Counted from the stretch's first letter, positions 27,001-38,650 are shown. The stretch is 64,000 nt of DNA from Rhyacophila brunnea (GCA_022495005.1 JAGYXB010000135.1:1922001-1986000); one strand, 5' to 3'. Made by a program: numbers and translations. The notes: generated by a model not told the origin, from the sequence alone.

Positions 27001-27332
27001 TGTTGTGACTACACATACCTAAATATTTAGTTTAATTTCATGGAAAATGTACCCTGCTGGATATCTATCGACTTAGGTTGACTTTAGGAACACAAAAGGC
27101 TGGAGATAGGCACATGGTGGCTGACATTGGGGGATTTTGGCATATTATTTTTGAAAGGCCGTTAAATTAATTTAATCAAAACAAATAACATTTTAAGTAC
27201 GACAAGTGGATAACCTTTTCTCTGAACTATAATAAGGTATAATTGTTAGAATCTTAATAGCTATATACTATTTTTTAAACTGTTTTAAATCAAGTAAAAA
27301 CCTTAAGTGGCTGACCTTTGGGACATTCACCC
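24026..27332 (+). mobile_element. Pogo-type DNA transposon, 3.3 kb, complete ends
   Basis: Inverted ends GGGTGGACGCTCC (24026) and GGGTGAATGTCCC (complement of 27332) are flanked by TA at 24024-24025 and 27333-27334. The motif GGCTGAC(C/T)TT or its inverse recurs in both subterminal regions: near 24042, 24060, 24416, 24466, 24592, 24624 and 24652 on the left, and 27077, 27119 and 27309 on the right. These are probably transposase-binding sites. The internal gene (24747-26981) is frameshifted, so this copy is probably not autonomous now. Confidence 0.88.
24747..26981 (+). pseudogene. Pogo/Tigger-like transposase with C-terminal zinc finger, frameshifted
   Basis: The start ATG at 24747 opens a 403-codon frame. 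Residues about 20-60 are a pipsqueak helix-turn-helix (SIREASRKYGVPRGTLQDRL) that would bind the ends. Residues about 75-165 resemble a CENP-B-type DNA-binding region. A DDE_1 core follows with Asp186 in NGDETSF, Asp297 in LLVDGHKSH and Asp333 in MQPADVSVF, so the catalytic triad is intact. At about 25860-25885 the frame shifts. The continuation IKNGFRKCGLFPFNPDAVDY lies in another frame to 26335, and a further shift near 26300-26340 leads into 26406-26981. That last part has a long Lys/Arg/Glu coiled segment and a PHD-like Cys/His finger (CNGCEED, then CDICPRWYHLKC, then FTCHIC). Fresh decay or assembly indels are both possible. Confidence 0.88.
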
Positions 27333-27334
27333 TA

Positions 27335-27922
27335 CCTACCTATTAGACTTTTTATTTTGAAAATTATTTGTACCGCGCAAGACTCTAACGTGCATTTTAT
27401 CGGATATCGGATATCGGCCAATATGCTTTACCAATCAAATAACCTGTATTTTTTTTACTAATAACCGTGGTTATAAATTATCTATGTCTAATAGCAAATG
27501 TTACATTATAAAACCTAAAAAGTTTAAAAATATATTGGCAGTGAAGACAAAACTTTATTGTCGTCCGCTGCAGTAAAATTAGTGGGTATTAGCCAACTAG
27601 TCAGTATTATGTGCCGTTATCCATAACAATCATTTTTAGCAAGCTCAATAGTAAATTCCTACAGAGTTTTCCAATTATAGATATTATTACCTACTTTGCA
27701 GAATGCAGCTGTTATTTTCTATGATTATTAGGAAAATATAAATGTTTTTCTTTACCACAGTAACATAGACGTGAATTAAATTATATAAGTACAAAAACTT
27801 AAATCTGCCTAAATATATTCGTATACAATATCTTTATTTTTTATCTACGAATAATAGTAGTGTGGTGTTAATCAATACTGTCAACACTCAATACTCAACC
27901 CATATTATGAATATTATTATGC
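27335..27922. other. No recognisable gene
   Basis: AT-rich spacer between the pogo-type and mariner elements. Confidence 0.4.
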
Positions 27923-28325
27923 AGTGTGATAGAAAGCTCCCGGAATTTTTATTTATTTAAAAAAATGTTTATTTATTCATCAATATTGATAAAGTATGTC
28001 ATATCACCTATTGGTTATAATATATTTTATGACAGCGTTTTTCCAGTCCTAAAAAACATTTTTGTAACCCTCGTTGTCTTAAGTAGGTAGGTATAGTCTT
28101 CAGCATGGATTTTGCCTTTATGGTTGTCTTTATTTTTATGAACAGAAAATAGTCACAGAGAACCAGGTCTGGTGAATATGGTGACTGCATTCGTGCAGTG
28201 TTGTATAATATTAATTAGTGAATTGTGAGGTGGTGCATTGATTGTCGTGATGTTAATTTCCAGGTGTCGTTCTGATAATTCTGGTATTTTTATCGGAATT
28301 TTTCACGCAAACGACGTAAAACCTG
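27923..28325 (-). pseudogene. Mariner transposase C-terminal remnant
   Basis: The minus strand from about 28325 encodes QVLRRLREKFR and a degraded HDNAP region, then the hallmark SPYSPDLVLCDYFLFIKIK (28185-28130). The final part, QKCFLGLEKRCHKIYYNQ, ends at a stop at 28008. This is the last third of a mariner DDD transposase. YSPDL..CD keeps the third catalytic Asp, while the second motif is destroyed and the N-terminal half is absent. The terminal sequence TTCCGGGAGCTTTCTATCAC (27925-27945) marks the 3-prime end. Confidence 0.85.
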
Positions 28326-28395
28326 CGCTTGAAATGGAAAATTTTATAAACCGGAATGCTAAATAATTTTCCGAATGATTATCTAATTTTATGTA

Positions 28396-28781
28396 TCTAT
28401 ACATAAAAAATAATGTTTGTTTGTCTGTCTGTCCCGTATGCATTCCTATACCATTTATCCGATTGCGATGAAACTTTGGTGTGTTGTTGTGCGCACGCCC
28501 GCGAAGGTTTCTGAATTAGTACAACCATTTTCTTCTTCTTCTATTCTATCTTCTTCTATTCGTATGCGTTCCTATACCAAATTTGGAAAATCCATGCTTC
28601 TCATATGGACGGCTGTGTGTGGCCTGCTCACGTGTTGGAAAACCTTCTGATTTATACGTGTATGCACCAGACGGAAAAACAAAACATATTGTGTATCCAA
28701 AAGCCCTTCAACAAACAGAATTAAAACACAAACACTTTCTTTCTTTTAGTGACATCGCAACGCATTCCGGGTACTCGCTAG
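28396..28781 (+). mobile_element. Helitron 3-prime end with RepHel helicase C-terminus
   Basis: The frame from 28583 gives ENPCFSYGRLCVACSRVGKP and then SDLYVYAPDGKTKHIVYPKA. This is the last Pif1-type helicase motif and tail of insect Helitrons. Upstream, GTTTGTCTGTCTGTCC and CCGATTGCGATGAAACTTTG are the usual insect Helitron flank. The element ends GGGTACTCGCTAG|T (CTAG at 28778-28781), fitting the CTRR terminus followed by T. The Rep domain and most of the helicase are missing. Confidence 0.82.
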
Positions 28782-29263
28782 TATTTTATAAAAATAAGTG
28801 TTATTAGTATAATATGTTGTAATAAGTAAGAATTTTTCCTTATATGTCCTATCTAGCTCAGATGATCAAATTATTTTGTCCACGAGACGGAGCGATAATT
28901 TTGGGGATTTCATGAACCGGAACTGCGCTCCGAGGTGATACTCATCATTAGTCGTATGATCTTTTGGTAAGAATTTGTAGTGGAGAAAACTGTTATAATC
29001 GATGAAAACTGTAAGGATAACTTTGACATTCGATCAAAGTAAAATGTGTTTTTTTTTGTTATGGATCTATAGGAAGTTTCAATGTCACATCAATATGATT
29101 CGTCATTTCTGACAACGCATTGGAGCAATTCTGGTTTGTCAGCGATATAACAATTGCTCAGAAATTTCGACCATAATTTTCGAACATATTTGCCTGACAG
29201 TAGTTTCAGAAATTCTTGTTCTAGATGTGCATACCAATACCTGAAAAAAGATAGGCTCAATCA
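28782..29263. other. No recognisable gene
   Basis: Spacer between the Helitron end and a hAT MITE. Confidence 0.4.
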
Positions 29264-29271
29264 AATACGTA

Positions 29272-29855
29272 TAGAGTTGGGTATTTCCCGAAATGATGAA
29301 ATTTTGAATTCTCGAGATTCGGGATTTACAGAAAAAAAATTCTCGAGAAATCAGATAATTTCAAAAAAAATTGTAAAAATCGTAAAATCTGTGTAAAAAC
29401 AGACGAATTCCAAAAAAAATATGATTTTTTTTATTCATGTAAAAGACAAACAAAATAAAAGCAAGAAAACAAAAATAATTTAAAACATTACTTATTAAAA
29501 TAGAATTTCCAAAAACACAGACTGTCAATCGCTGCGTTTGACAATCGCGTACGCTTTTGAGACACAAAATTCTCTGATGTTGCAAAAATTGCGCTCATTT
29601 GATTCGACGTTGGCTTAATTGTGTTAAATGCCCAGATCAGTCCTTGAATTTTGTGTTTTCTGTCCACTTTTTCCATATAGAAAATCGTTTTTTCAATTAA
29701 TATTTGATAATAAAGAAATCCCGAATCCCGAGAAAAGATTCTCGAGATCCGGGATTTCTCGAAATGTAAAAAATTTCCATTCTCGAGATTCGGGTTGTAA
29801 AATCCCGAAAATTTGTCAAGAATTACCGTCGGGAAATTCTCGAAACCGAACTCTA
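29272..29855. mobile_element. Non-autonomous hAT with CTCGAG-rich ends
   Basis: The ends TAGAGTTGGGTATTTCCCG and TAGAGTTCGGTTTCGAG (complement of 29855) are inverted. Flanking 8-mers AATACGTA (29264-29271) and GATACGTA (29856-29863) match at 7 of 8. Subterminal zones repeat TTCTCGAGA and ATCCCGA. The AT-rich middle has no transposase. Confidence 0.85.
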
Positions 29856-29863
29856 GATACGTA

Positions 29864-30394
29864 TACAGCGCAAAAAACTAAAAATCCGGGAACTTTTTGT
29901 TGAGACCTCGTATATTGCCCAATATATTATTTGACGTTGTAATATAGAAGGTAGGTGCCATATTTCACTATAGTTAAGGTAATAATATCATGATAGTTAA
30001 CAAAAATATATAATAATATTCATAATACCTACGAAGGTTGCTAATTTAATGTTTTATTAGTAGTAGAAATGCTCATATTATGGCGTTGACATATTTACAA
30101 CGTAATGTAATGAAGTGATAGCAAAGTCGTTATCAAATAGTAATGACAGGATTAGATGCATGTTTATTATATTTACATATTATTTATGATGACTAGTTAC
30201 TACAATAAAAGTGATATGACTGAGCAAAAACATGCTTATTGTAAATTTACATATTATATTATAAGTACCTACCTAATCTATTTTCTTACACGGGAATTTA
30301 ACCCAATCATGAATCTAATTGCAGGAATTTTGTCTATACCTTCGCTGCAAGTACAATAAAATCACATGCTGGTTTTTGAATGCATGTTTGAATC
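29864..30394. other. No recognisable gene
   Basis: AT-rich spacer. Confidence 0.4.
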
Positions 30395-30790
30395 ATGAAT
30401 ATCGGGGTTTTGTTTCGGAACTGAATCGAAAAACGAAAAAAACCGTTATTTTTGTCGGTACGAAGAACCGAAAAAAATATATCGGTTTTTTTCGGTTCGG
30501 TACATCCATGAGGTTCAGTATGACCATTGGTTCGGAGCGTGGCGCCGGGCTATCAAACAAGTACCATAAAATGTTCTAAACTATGGTAGAACATATTATA
30601 TTTTTAATACAAATAGAAACATTTAAAAATTAATCACTCGGAGCTGAACCGAAAACCGGAAAAAAACGTTATTTTCTTTGGAACGAAAACCGGAACCGAA
30701 CTAATATATATATTATGTATTATATATTTTTTACTTGAACCGGAACGAAAACTGAAACTTAAAAAAATAAGAGATTATTCGGTGAAATCG
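30395..30790. repeat. CGGTTC/GAACCG-rich transposon remnant
   Basis: Two related blocks, about 30410-30500 and 30640-30765, share the order GAACTGAATCG then AAACCGTTATTTT and are full of GAACCGAAAA and CGGTTTTT motifs. This looks like the subterminal part of another non-autonomous DNA element. I could not define its ends. Confidence 0.5.
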
Positions 30791-31578
30791 GTATTCTTCG
30801 TAAAACAGTAAATATGCTACGAAAACTCAACAAAAGACGATCAAATTCTGAACCGTAAAACTCTGTTAATGAAAAAAGTCTTTCCTATATGATAATATTA
30901 TTATGTGTCTGATGTTTATATAATAATACAGTATTCCATGATAATGTAGCATAAAAACTCTTCTAATGAAGGAGCTTTCGTTGTAACCGTTAGGAAGTTA
31001 TACATTTCCGCTTTTAATAATGACACGGTTTTCCGAGGAATTACTCCATACTCTTGATGATTATTACTTTCATCTTCGTTACGAATGCACATGGCCTTAG
31101 AGATGGGGTATTAAACACATTATAGTACATTCCGACGCACTAATGGAAACAATTCGGACTGGGAAAAATAACAAATCCTCCGAGCAAATAACCAATCCAT
31201 CGGCAGATCATACCGCAAGCCAGTGGCTCGAATATTTTTCCACACAAGCATGCGAAAATATACAATAATAAATTATTATAAATGATGACAAAATATCAAG
31301 ATTACACAAACAAGAATAAAAATACACTATTGACTATTGAATTGTACGTATGATAATTTATAAAATGTGTTTATCACCATAAAATATTGTGTTAAGAATT
31401 ACCTATATCTGAAGAATAATTGACAAACACATTTTTTAAATTATTTCCAACAAGTTAACGCTAATTTTTTTGATAAGACGTCATTAGCTGATTAAACCTT
31501 GTAGGTAGGTATGTGATACAATTGAAATTTAACAGGAGAGACAAAAACTAGTTTATCACCTCAATACGAATTTAAACT
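30791..31578. other. No recognisable gene
   Basis: AT-rich spacer, nothing recognised. Confidence 0.4.
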
Positions 31579-31582
31579 TTAA

Positions 31583-31922
31583 GGCTATACTTCAGTTGAG
31601 ACATGGTCTAAAAAGGCGATGCGCGGATTGTGCAAATGACGCGTGCCGAACGAAATATAATTTGTCATAAAAATCCAACATGCGTCCATTTAATGTTATG
31701 TTTATTGTTATATTACTAATAATAATAGTATATTCATTGACTTAAGTACATACGAAAAGTTTTTAGTCATCTTTACACGATTTAAGAATATTTTCATCCG
31801 ACGCCATGACAAAACAAATCGACGTGCGGACACCTCGACTGTCAGTCTCCGATTGGCGACTAGTGAGAAATTTAGTCGCACCTACTGTTGAAAATTATTT
31901 GCCGTTTCACTGAAGTACGCTC
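31583..31922. mobile_element. TTAA MITE family 2, copy 1
   Basis: Ends GGCTATACTTCAG and GAGCGTACTTCAG (complement of 31922) are short inverted repeats flanked by TTAA (31579-31582 and 31923-31926). The 340-bp body matches 55907-56255 along most of its length. Confidence 0.85.
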
Positions 31923-31926
31923 TTAA

Positions 31927-34821
31927 ATAATATAAATGTTATCAAGATAATAGGTAGTGGGGGGGGGGCTCATCATAATCGACTATTTGTAATAGCTCCG
32001 ATGCGATGATATTGGATGTATTAAGGTGTTATTAAAATGAGACATATTACATCGAAGGTTTCTATAAATAATTGTATTAAAATTTTGGTGGTATAAAAAC
32101 ATTGAAAGTTTTACTAATATAAAGAAACAGGAAATATAAATGAAAACCATTTTGGAAAATTCGTCAGATTGGAGGTCACAATTTAATGATGTTTTATACT
32201 TGGTTTATAAAATTTTACTGTAGGTATAGATATTGTTTATTTTTTAATTGCATAATAATTGTAGATATATCAATGAATTTAGAATTTAATAAAATTGTTT
32301 TAGTTAAGTCAACTTTGATACTACAAGGAAATAGAAATCTTCACCTATAACGATGAAAATTTTTCATTTTAAGTATATCTTTATTCTTATTTCGATAACT
32401 TAATCTGAGTTTTTCTGTTTTGTTGGGTGTTTTATATTTTTTTAAAGTGTCAAATTTCACAGTTCCTATATACAAATTATAGAATATAAATATTTCCTGG
32501 TTGGATTGAAATATCATCAAATGAAATTTATTAGTTTAGAGTTAAGCAAGTCTGTACGGCAGAGCAGAATTATTCTCGGTAATAAAGGCTTAAAAAAGTT
32601 TGTCTCGTTTGTTTCGGAGACTTGAATAAATTATTACTCATTAAACTTTTCCAAATGCATGTAAAAGTTACAGCTGTTTTCGGATTAAATCTTTTAACAC
32701 TGGATAGTAGTTTTAGACTGTATTGAGAATGAAATATTTTACATTTAACAAATAGAAAATCATTTTTCATACTTTTGTACAACAGGCTGTTTGATTGGCC
32801 TACTGAAGACAGACAAAATCTACACACATTTAAGATAATTGATGGTAATTTAAATATGTAATTTTACCTTAACCCAGCCGTTGCTGTAATGTTTTTTTAG
32901 ATGAAGGATCCACTTTGATTGCACATATTTCAGTTAATATGCCCTTCGCCACCTTCATATTTGAGCTATTTCTAGAATTATCAATATTAAATCTAATTGA
33001 AAAGTTATTATAACTATTATAACTGTGTTTTAATGTATTTTTGATCGTTTTATAGATTAAGTAAACAAAAATAGCAAGCAATGACAAAAAAACGTACTAT
33101 TTTATGTATGTTGCCAAAATAGGGATTTCTTACTCTTAGCATCTCCTATGTAGGTACTGTAATAAAATAGTAAATCTCGTACGGTAACCAATGGTGACAT
33201 CACCGGGACAGGTAGATTTTTTAGGATCGTAAAGAAAAGGTTAACAACAAGTTACCAACGGGGTGACACTATTATATTCACATTACATTTTATCATTATG
33301 ACTTAGTCAAATAAATTTAATTATTCAGTTTGTATGGGTGTACTTTTTGATATCTAAAGTTTGGTACGCTACTGCCAGAAAACGTAAACTGTAGCGCTTT
33401 GGGTTCTAATAATAGTTTTTATATGTGTTCTCGCACCTTTTGAGACCGACTCACCGACAGGAGGTAATAAAGTAAACATTTTTACCGGAGCGCACATGCT
33501 CCCAGTTAGCGGGGCCATGCCAGTTCCGCTGCAGACAAATTTTATCATCACAAACAGGGGAAATCAATAATTCTATTGAGATCATTTTTGGAACTCAACA
33601 TAAACGGTTGAATACCATGACAAAATACAACGTGAAAAGATTAATAACAATAATTAAAATTAATAAACATGATATTAAAACTTATTACATGATATTTTTC
33701 ATTTAAATCAAGACGTCTAACATGGTATATATATATAATTTATTTAAATAATATTTTATTATATTATATTTATTAAATTGTAAGTTTTAAGTTGCTCGGG
33801 ATCATATACCTACATAACATAGAATCCATCCACATAAGGGGCCGGTATTTATAACAATGTATTGTATATATGTCGTGTTCGTTATCTTCTTCTTCCATTT
33901 TACATGTCCGTTTTTTAATAAACCACAAATATATCAAATGCCGCCTCTAAGAACTCATCTTCAATCCAAGATACATTTGAAATAAAATCTTAACTTCTCA
34001 ACTAAAATCGTCTGCCAGCTCTAATTTGAATCCATTATTAAGAGATCTCATTTTTTAAACCGAATATCAAGGCCGGATTTACTATTAGGGCTAAATAAAC
34101 AATGCCCCTAAAATTGATAAGCGGACCAGAGTCAAAAAAGTTGAAATAAGAATGTTAATATAATGTCAAACACAAGTGTTAGGTACTCAGGCCCTGCCAT
34201 ATATATATTTAATCGACATAAGGTAGGTACTTACTAAACAATTAATGACAAAGATTGAAAGAGGAGATAGTAATATTGGCACATATTACTTTAATTCAGT
34301 ATATTATATTAGAGCGTAAATGCAGTATGATTAATGTTTTTAACTCTTACCTTTTGTCACGTATTATTAATAATTATGCGAAACACATTGAGTTCACGAA
34401 AAAATAATAAATACACGATTTCAATTACGGAAGCTTTTGTAATATATCTCACTATTACAAGAAAACTATGGCAGAAGAGTGAATAAATGTTTGGTCTTAG
34501 AAGTCCATCTATAATTTGGTGTACATCTTTATAACCCACTTACAATGCTATCAATGAATTACCAGAAGCAGGCCAAAAGCTGGTAATGCTTCATCTCCCC
34601 TGTAATGGCAGATCAGAGACTCTGAGAGGATTCGTCTCCGGAAAGTTAGTCCCTGGACAGTTTTTACTGTAAATATTATAGTAGGCGATGTAGAAAATTC
34701 GTCCTCGGAATATTTTCTACAATATGAAATATAATATTTTTAATAAACAAGTTATTTTATACAGCGATATGCATATATTATGTAGGTAGGTACCTACCTA
34801 TATTACGGTATTTTTTTTATT
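31927..34821. other. Mostly AT-rich; weak exon-like signals
   Basis: A G-run lies at about 31959-31968. On the minus strand, 32985-32873 reads NSSNMKVAKGILTEICAIKV to a stop, and 33520-33478 is bounded by GTCTGCAG and GTAAAA, so either could be a small exon. Neither resembles a known protein. AAGGCCGGATTTACTATTAG at about 34070 looks like a lone transposon end. Confidence 0.35.
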
Positions 34822-34985
34822 AAACACCACAACAGGCCGTGAAGCCCAATAATAGTGGTAAAACTCCCAGGCTTGAGAAATTTACATATTAGAATTAGAT
34901 TAAGTACCTAAATATATTTTGACCTCACCGGGATCGAACCCAGAACTCCAGGATGGAAGGCCAGCGCCTTACGCACTGCACCACG
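34822..34985 (-). repeat. tRNA-derived SINE-A, best-preserved head
   Basis: On the minus strand a tRNA-like head runs GTGGTGCAGTGCGTAAGG (A-box) and GGTTCGATCCC (B-box) with CTGGCCTTCCATCCTGGAG between. The body follows, with TTTCTCAAGCCTGGGAG near 34868-34884. The A- and B-boxes form an internal pol III promoter. It is not a tRNA gene because the cloverleaf is incomplete. Confidence 0.75.
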
Positions 34986-35209
34986 AATTATTAATTACAT
35001 TATTAAAGAAACTTGAAATCTTTTCATTTGAATAAATAAATAATTTACCTACCTACTTATGTATTTTAACATACATTTAAAAAGTCTTTTCTCAACATAG
35101 AATATACAACGTAATTTAAAAATCTAATTCAAATGTTTATTTAGCTAGGTCTATAGAAAATTATGTAATTGCGAAATGGGAATTGATCCCTTTTAAAACT
35201 TTGTGACCA

Positions 35210-36968
35210 GTAACGTTCCGTGGAGGTAGGCTGGTGTAGGCCTCCGAATCCTCGGCTAGCTCCGGGCCTGGAGTGGAGGTACATTCGAAATCGGAAGAAC
35301 AGGTAGGCACTCTAATATAGTTGAAGTAAAACAATATTCACTATATTAATCGTCAATTTATTAAGTTCCACAATCACTAACAGTTATAAAGTCAAATTAT
35401 GAAAGTTCGAAACACAAAACAAAAAAAAAAAAAAAAAAAAACAATATTATAAGGCCTAATTTATTATATGTTAATTAATTATATAACTGACACACTTAGT
35501 ATTTAATTATTGAGAATTAATTAGTTATTATTATTTGTAGCCGAGATTGCGCGAGCACGGGGTACGGTGTTGAAAAGTTGGGGACCCGGTCCAATAAAAA
35601 AAAAATTAAAACTCGAGTGAAAACGGCTAAGTCGCTGTTTGACACTTCGCGTCTCGCGCTGTCAGTCTGACAGTAGGTATTTTTCGGGTAGGTCTCAACC
35701 GATAGGTATTTTCGAACCCCGGTGAGTACCTCCTCACAAGTTTCGACAAACTTGTATAGAAAATTGCGAGAGAAATCACGCCACCGACCGTCGCAGGTTC
35801 GGGGTCGTAAGGGTGGAAAAAGACTGATCTCGAATTCTAAAATCACGGGTTTTTATACAAATCTGACCGATTTCATCCCCTTGTCCAACGTTTAGGGGGT
35901 GCGAAAATCTGTAACGGTTTCACTATGAAGATTGGCGGAAATCGTACCGTGATCGATTATCCGCAACATCCACGTAACAACCGGTTACGCCAAATTATAG
36001 GTCTTAGGCGGTACCTCCTGATGGGCGGAACCGCCTTCGCGTCACTTACGTTTTTCTGGTACTTGCTAGTACTGAGAGTAAGTACCTTCAGAAGCAGTAG
36101 CGCCTTGTTTCCGGCCCAGCCAAGCGAAAAATGCACGTACGAAGGAGTGCTTGGTATCAACGAATTTGTCGTCAAATTGCCTATCGATACAGCACACCCC
36201 CCGTGTGGTGACATTCCTCATGGCTGAGGGAGGGCCGTCTCAGAGGCGGCCGGCCCCGTGGGCTCTAGCGGCGTGACGGTGCCTTTCACTCAGAAACAAG
36301 GATACTCCCGAGTTAGCCTGGATGGTAAGGCTTCATATCCCAGTGGTTAAATTGGTATATTCGTGGCACCAGGCCTACAATAGCGCATACCAATCCTTCG
36401 GCCAACTACCGTTGGAGGGCCAATCTTTGAGGCACTCCGACGGCCTGAATACCTCCTCGACGTTGGTCTCAGAATACGAAATCGGTAGGTCATTAATTTA
36501 TTTACAACATGATAGTTTAATATTAAATGATATCTAGAGGGAACGTTACTTAAATTGAATATGTCTGCGTGCCTGTCGCGCAATCTTTCTTACCTTAACA
36601 TCTAATACAGTTCGGTGTCGCCACAGGCACATACTTACGACTAGTTGACGGATGTTATTCCGTCAACCAAACATATAGGCAGTAATAATTGCTTAGTACA
36701 TACTCATACTTCGCCGATCAAAGATTTCCCGCGCCTTATTCCAGTACGTGGTTGTTGTGGTATGTTTGGCGTGTAGGGCACCGGGGCAAGCCCCATATCC
36801 CTTTCATCTGTATGATGGCGTGTGATGGAAGTCTCCTCCCTTGCGGGTTTTTCTGTAATGTCTGCATCATGGCTTGTTGGTTTGAATTAAAATAGTGTTT
36901 CTTTTTCTTCTTTCTTCTTTCTTCACTCTTGTCGGCGCTCGTTCGTTTCTATCTATCTTGGTCTGGAT
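35210..36968. other. GC-richer unresolved element segment
   Basis: Clearly richer in GC than the surroundings, with no long ORF. A 25-bp A-run lies at about 35418-35442. On the minus strand TATAAAAACCCGTGA (35860-35846) is followed by the initiator-like ATCAGTC about 30 bp later, resembling a retroelement promoter or LTR. TAGAGGGAACGTT at 36535 resembles a DNA-transposon end. It lies just 3-prime of the ORF1 at 36969-38650 and may be that element's tail. No reverse transcriptase motif is visible in any frame. Confidence 0.45.
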
Positions 36969-38650
36969 CTAGGTCCTTTTGCTGGTTAGTCTTTTCATGA
37001 GTTCGTTGGCGATATCGATGGCATTCTTGAGCGCCATCAGCGCTTCATTGATTTGGTCTGGCTCCGAGTTTCTGGTGGTGGTATTCATCCAAGCTGGTCT
37101 GAATGTGTTTTGCGGTTCTTCGCGTTGTCTGGGCTGTTGTTGAAATTGCTTGTCGGCATTTGTAAACGCATATCTGGCGTGTTTGGGGTGCCTTGGACAT
37201 CCTCTGTAGTTGGCCGGGTGTGGGCCACCACAGTTGGCGCATTTGGCGGGATCGGTCGTATTTTTCTTCTTGCAGTCCGAGGTGAGGTGTTCGCCGGCAC
37301 ATCGGACGCACATCGGAGTTGCGTGGCAGCAGGAGGCGGAGTGGGCAAAGCCCTGGCAGCGATGACACTGTCCATCCGCCGTTCTTCTGCGCAGCGGCTC
37401 CACCTGGATGGATAATCCGAAGATGGAGGTGAGCTTGAAGATATTCTTGGCGTCGCCGCTCTTCTCGACGTCGAGGAGAATCAGCGGGATCTGTTTCTTC
37501 TGGCTCCCTTGGGTCATCCTGAAGGCGTTCTTGATCGGGTATCCCAGTGTAATGAGTTCACTGCGAATTTCTTCGGCAGTCGTCTCTTCAGGGATACCTC
37601 TGATCACTATCTTTAGCGGTTTTTCCTCATGGAGGTTATATGAATGGTACTCAGTCTTGTCTGCGTCCAGGATCCGTACTGCTAGCCTGTAGGAGTCTGA
37701 ATCTGGCAGGGTGAGTAGGATTCCTACCTTGATATTTTTTGCATTAGAAATAGTGACACCGGCGTCTTTCAGCTTGGTCATTGTATTCCTAAATACTTTT
37801 TTATCGTGTAGGATGATAGGCGGAGTTTTTTTCGATCTGTCTGTTTTTTTATCGTTTGTTGGTTCTGCCGTTTTGAGGCTTGGCATGTCTGGATTTTTAG
37901 GTGTCTGTTTTGCTGGTTTTTTTGCAATTTTGAGATCGGGGCTTTCGGTAGCTAGGCGTTTGCTAGCTCTCCTGATCTTTCTTCTTTCTTTTTCTTCGTC
38001 TTCTTCTCGATCGAAGCGATCGTTGACGGCTTTTAGTCTTTTATAGTATTCTTCGTCCTCACTCCTCTTGGTCTTGGCAGCGCTGCATCTGATTTGGCTG
38101 CAGCTGCGTATGTTTTTGGTATGTCTTTACTAGTGCTGGGAATTGATGGCACCGCAGGAGTGGTGTCCATCTTTTCGGAGCTGGTCGTGGTTTTGGCGGC
38201 GGATGTTGAAGGGCCGCCTGAGGCCGGGGCTTTGGCGGTAGCCTCAGCAGGGGCCTGAGCGGGTTTGTCAGCATCCGTGGTCTGTGATTCATCGTTGAAG
38301 TAGTCTGAGTCATCTATGTCTAGGTCCTCATAGTCAGCGTCGTCCTCCGTGTTGGCGTGATCAGAGTTAACTAGTTTGATGGCCTCAATTTCCTCCAAGA
38401 CTCTCTGCATGTTTGATTTTGGTTTCTTTTTTTTCTCTGGCTTATCCTTTTGTTTTTGGAGATCTGGCAGTGACTCGTGAGGCAGGACCCCATAAGCGAT
38501 GCAGAGAAAGCCGTAGATGTAGGCAAAATCTGCCGCTCTCAGCTTCCTCTTCAGCCCATGGATTTGCGTCAGGTCGGATTTAAAGTTGTCATCAATCGGC
38601 GCATGTGAGTCCGGGTTCAGTAACCCGGTAAGCGAGGGGATCTTGCTCAT
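36969..38650 (-). pseudogene. Non-LTR retrotransposon ORF1 (gag-like, CCHC), one frameshift
   Basis: The first part (38650 to about 38065) starts MSKIPSLTGLLNPDSHAPID. It has a Lys-rich segment, an acidic Asp/Glu stretch and an Ala/Pro/Thr-rich linker. Around 38060-38075 the frame shifts. The continuation reads KRSEDEEYYKRLKAVNDRFD, then PEETTAEEIRSELITLGYPI (the PRE_C2HC region seen in jockey/X-element ORF1 proteins). Next come zinc knuckles CHRCQGFAHSASCC, CVRCAGEHLTSDC and CANCGGPHPANYRGC, and a stop at 36969. The total is about 555 residues. Such proteins bind element RNA and form the RNP. No ORF2 follows. The frameshift could be decay, an assembly error, or less likely programmed. Confidence 0.87.

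Noticed and set aside
32570..33087. Two-exon small gene on the minus strand
   Set aside because: Donor- and acceptor-like sites can be drawn, but there is no ATG at the start of the longer frame, the composition is AT-rich, and no conserved motif is visible.
35210..36550. Element bounded by GTAACGTTCC and GGAACGTTAC
   Set aside because: Only 10 bp are inverted, there is no target duplication, and the interior looks composite. I could not support it as one element.
37053..37692. Plus-strand frames opposite the zinc-knuckle region
   Set aside because: They are shadows of the GC-rich minus-strand ORF1, which has recognisable CCHC motifs.
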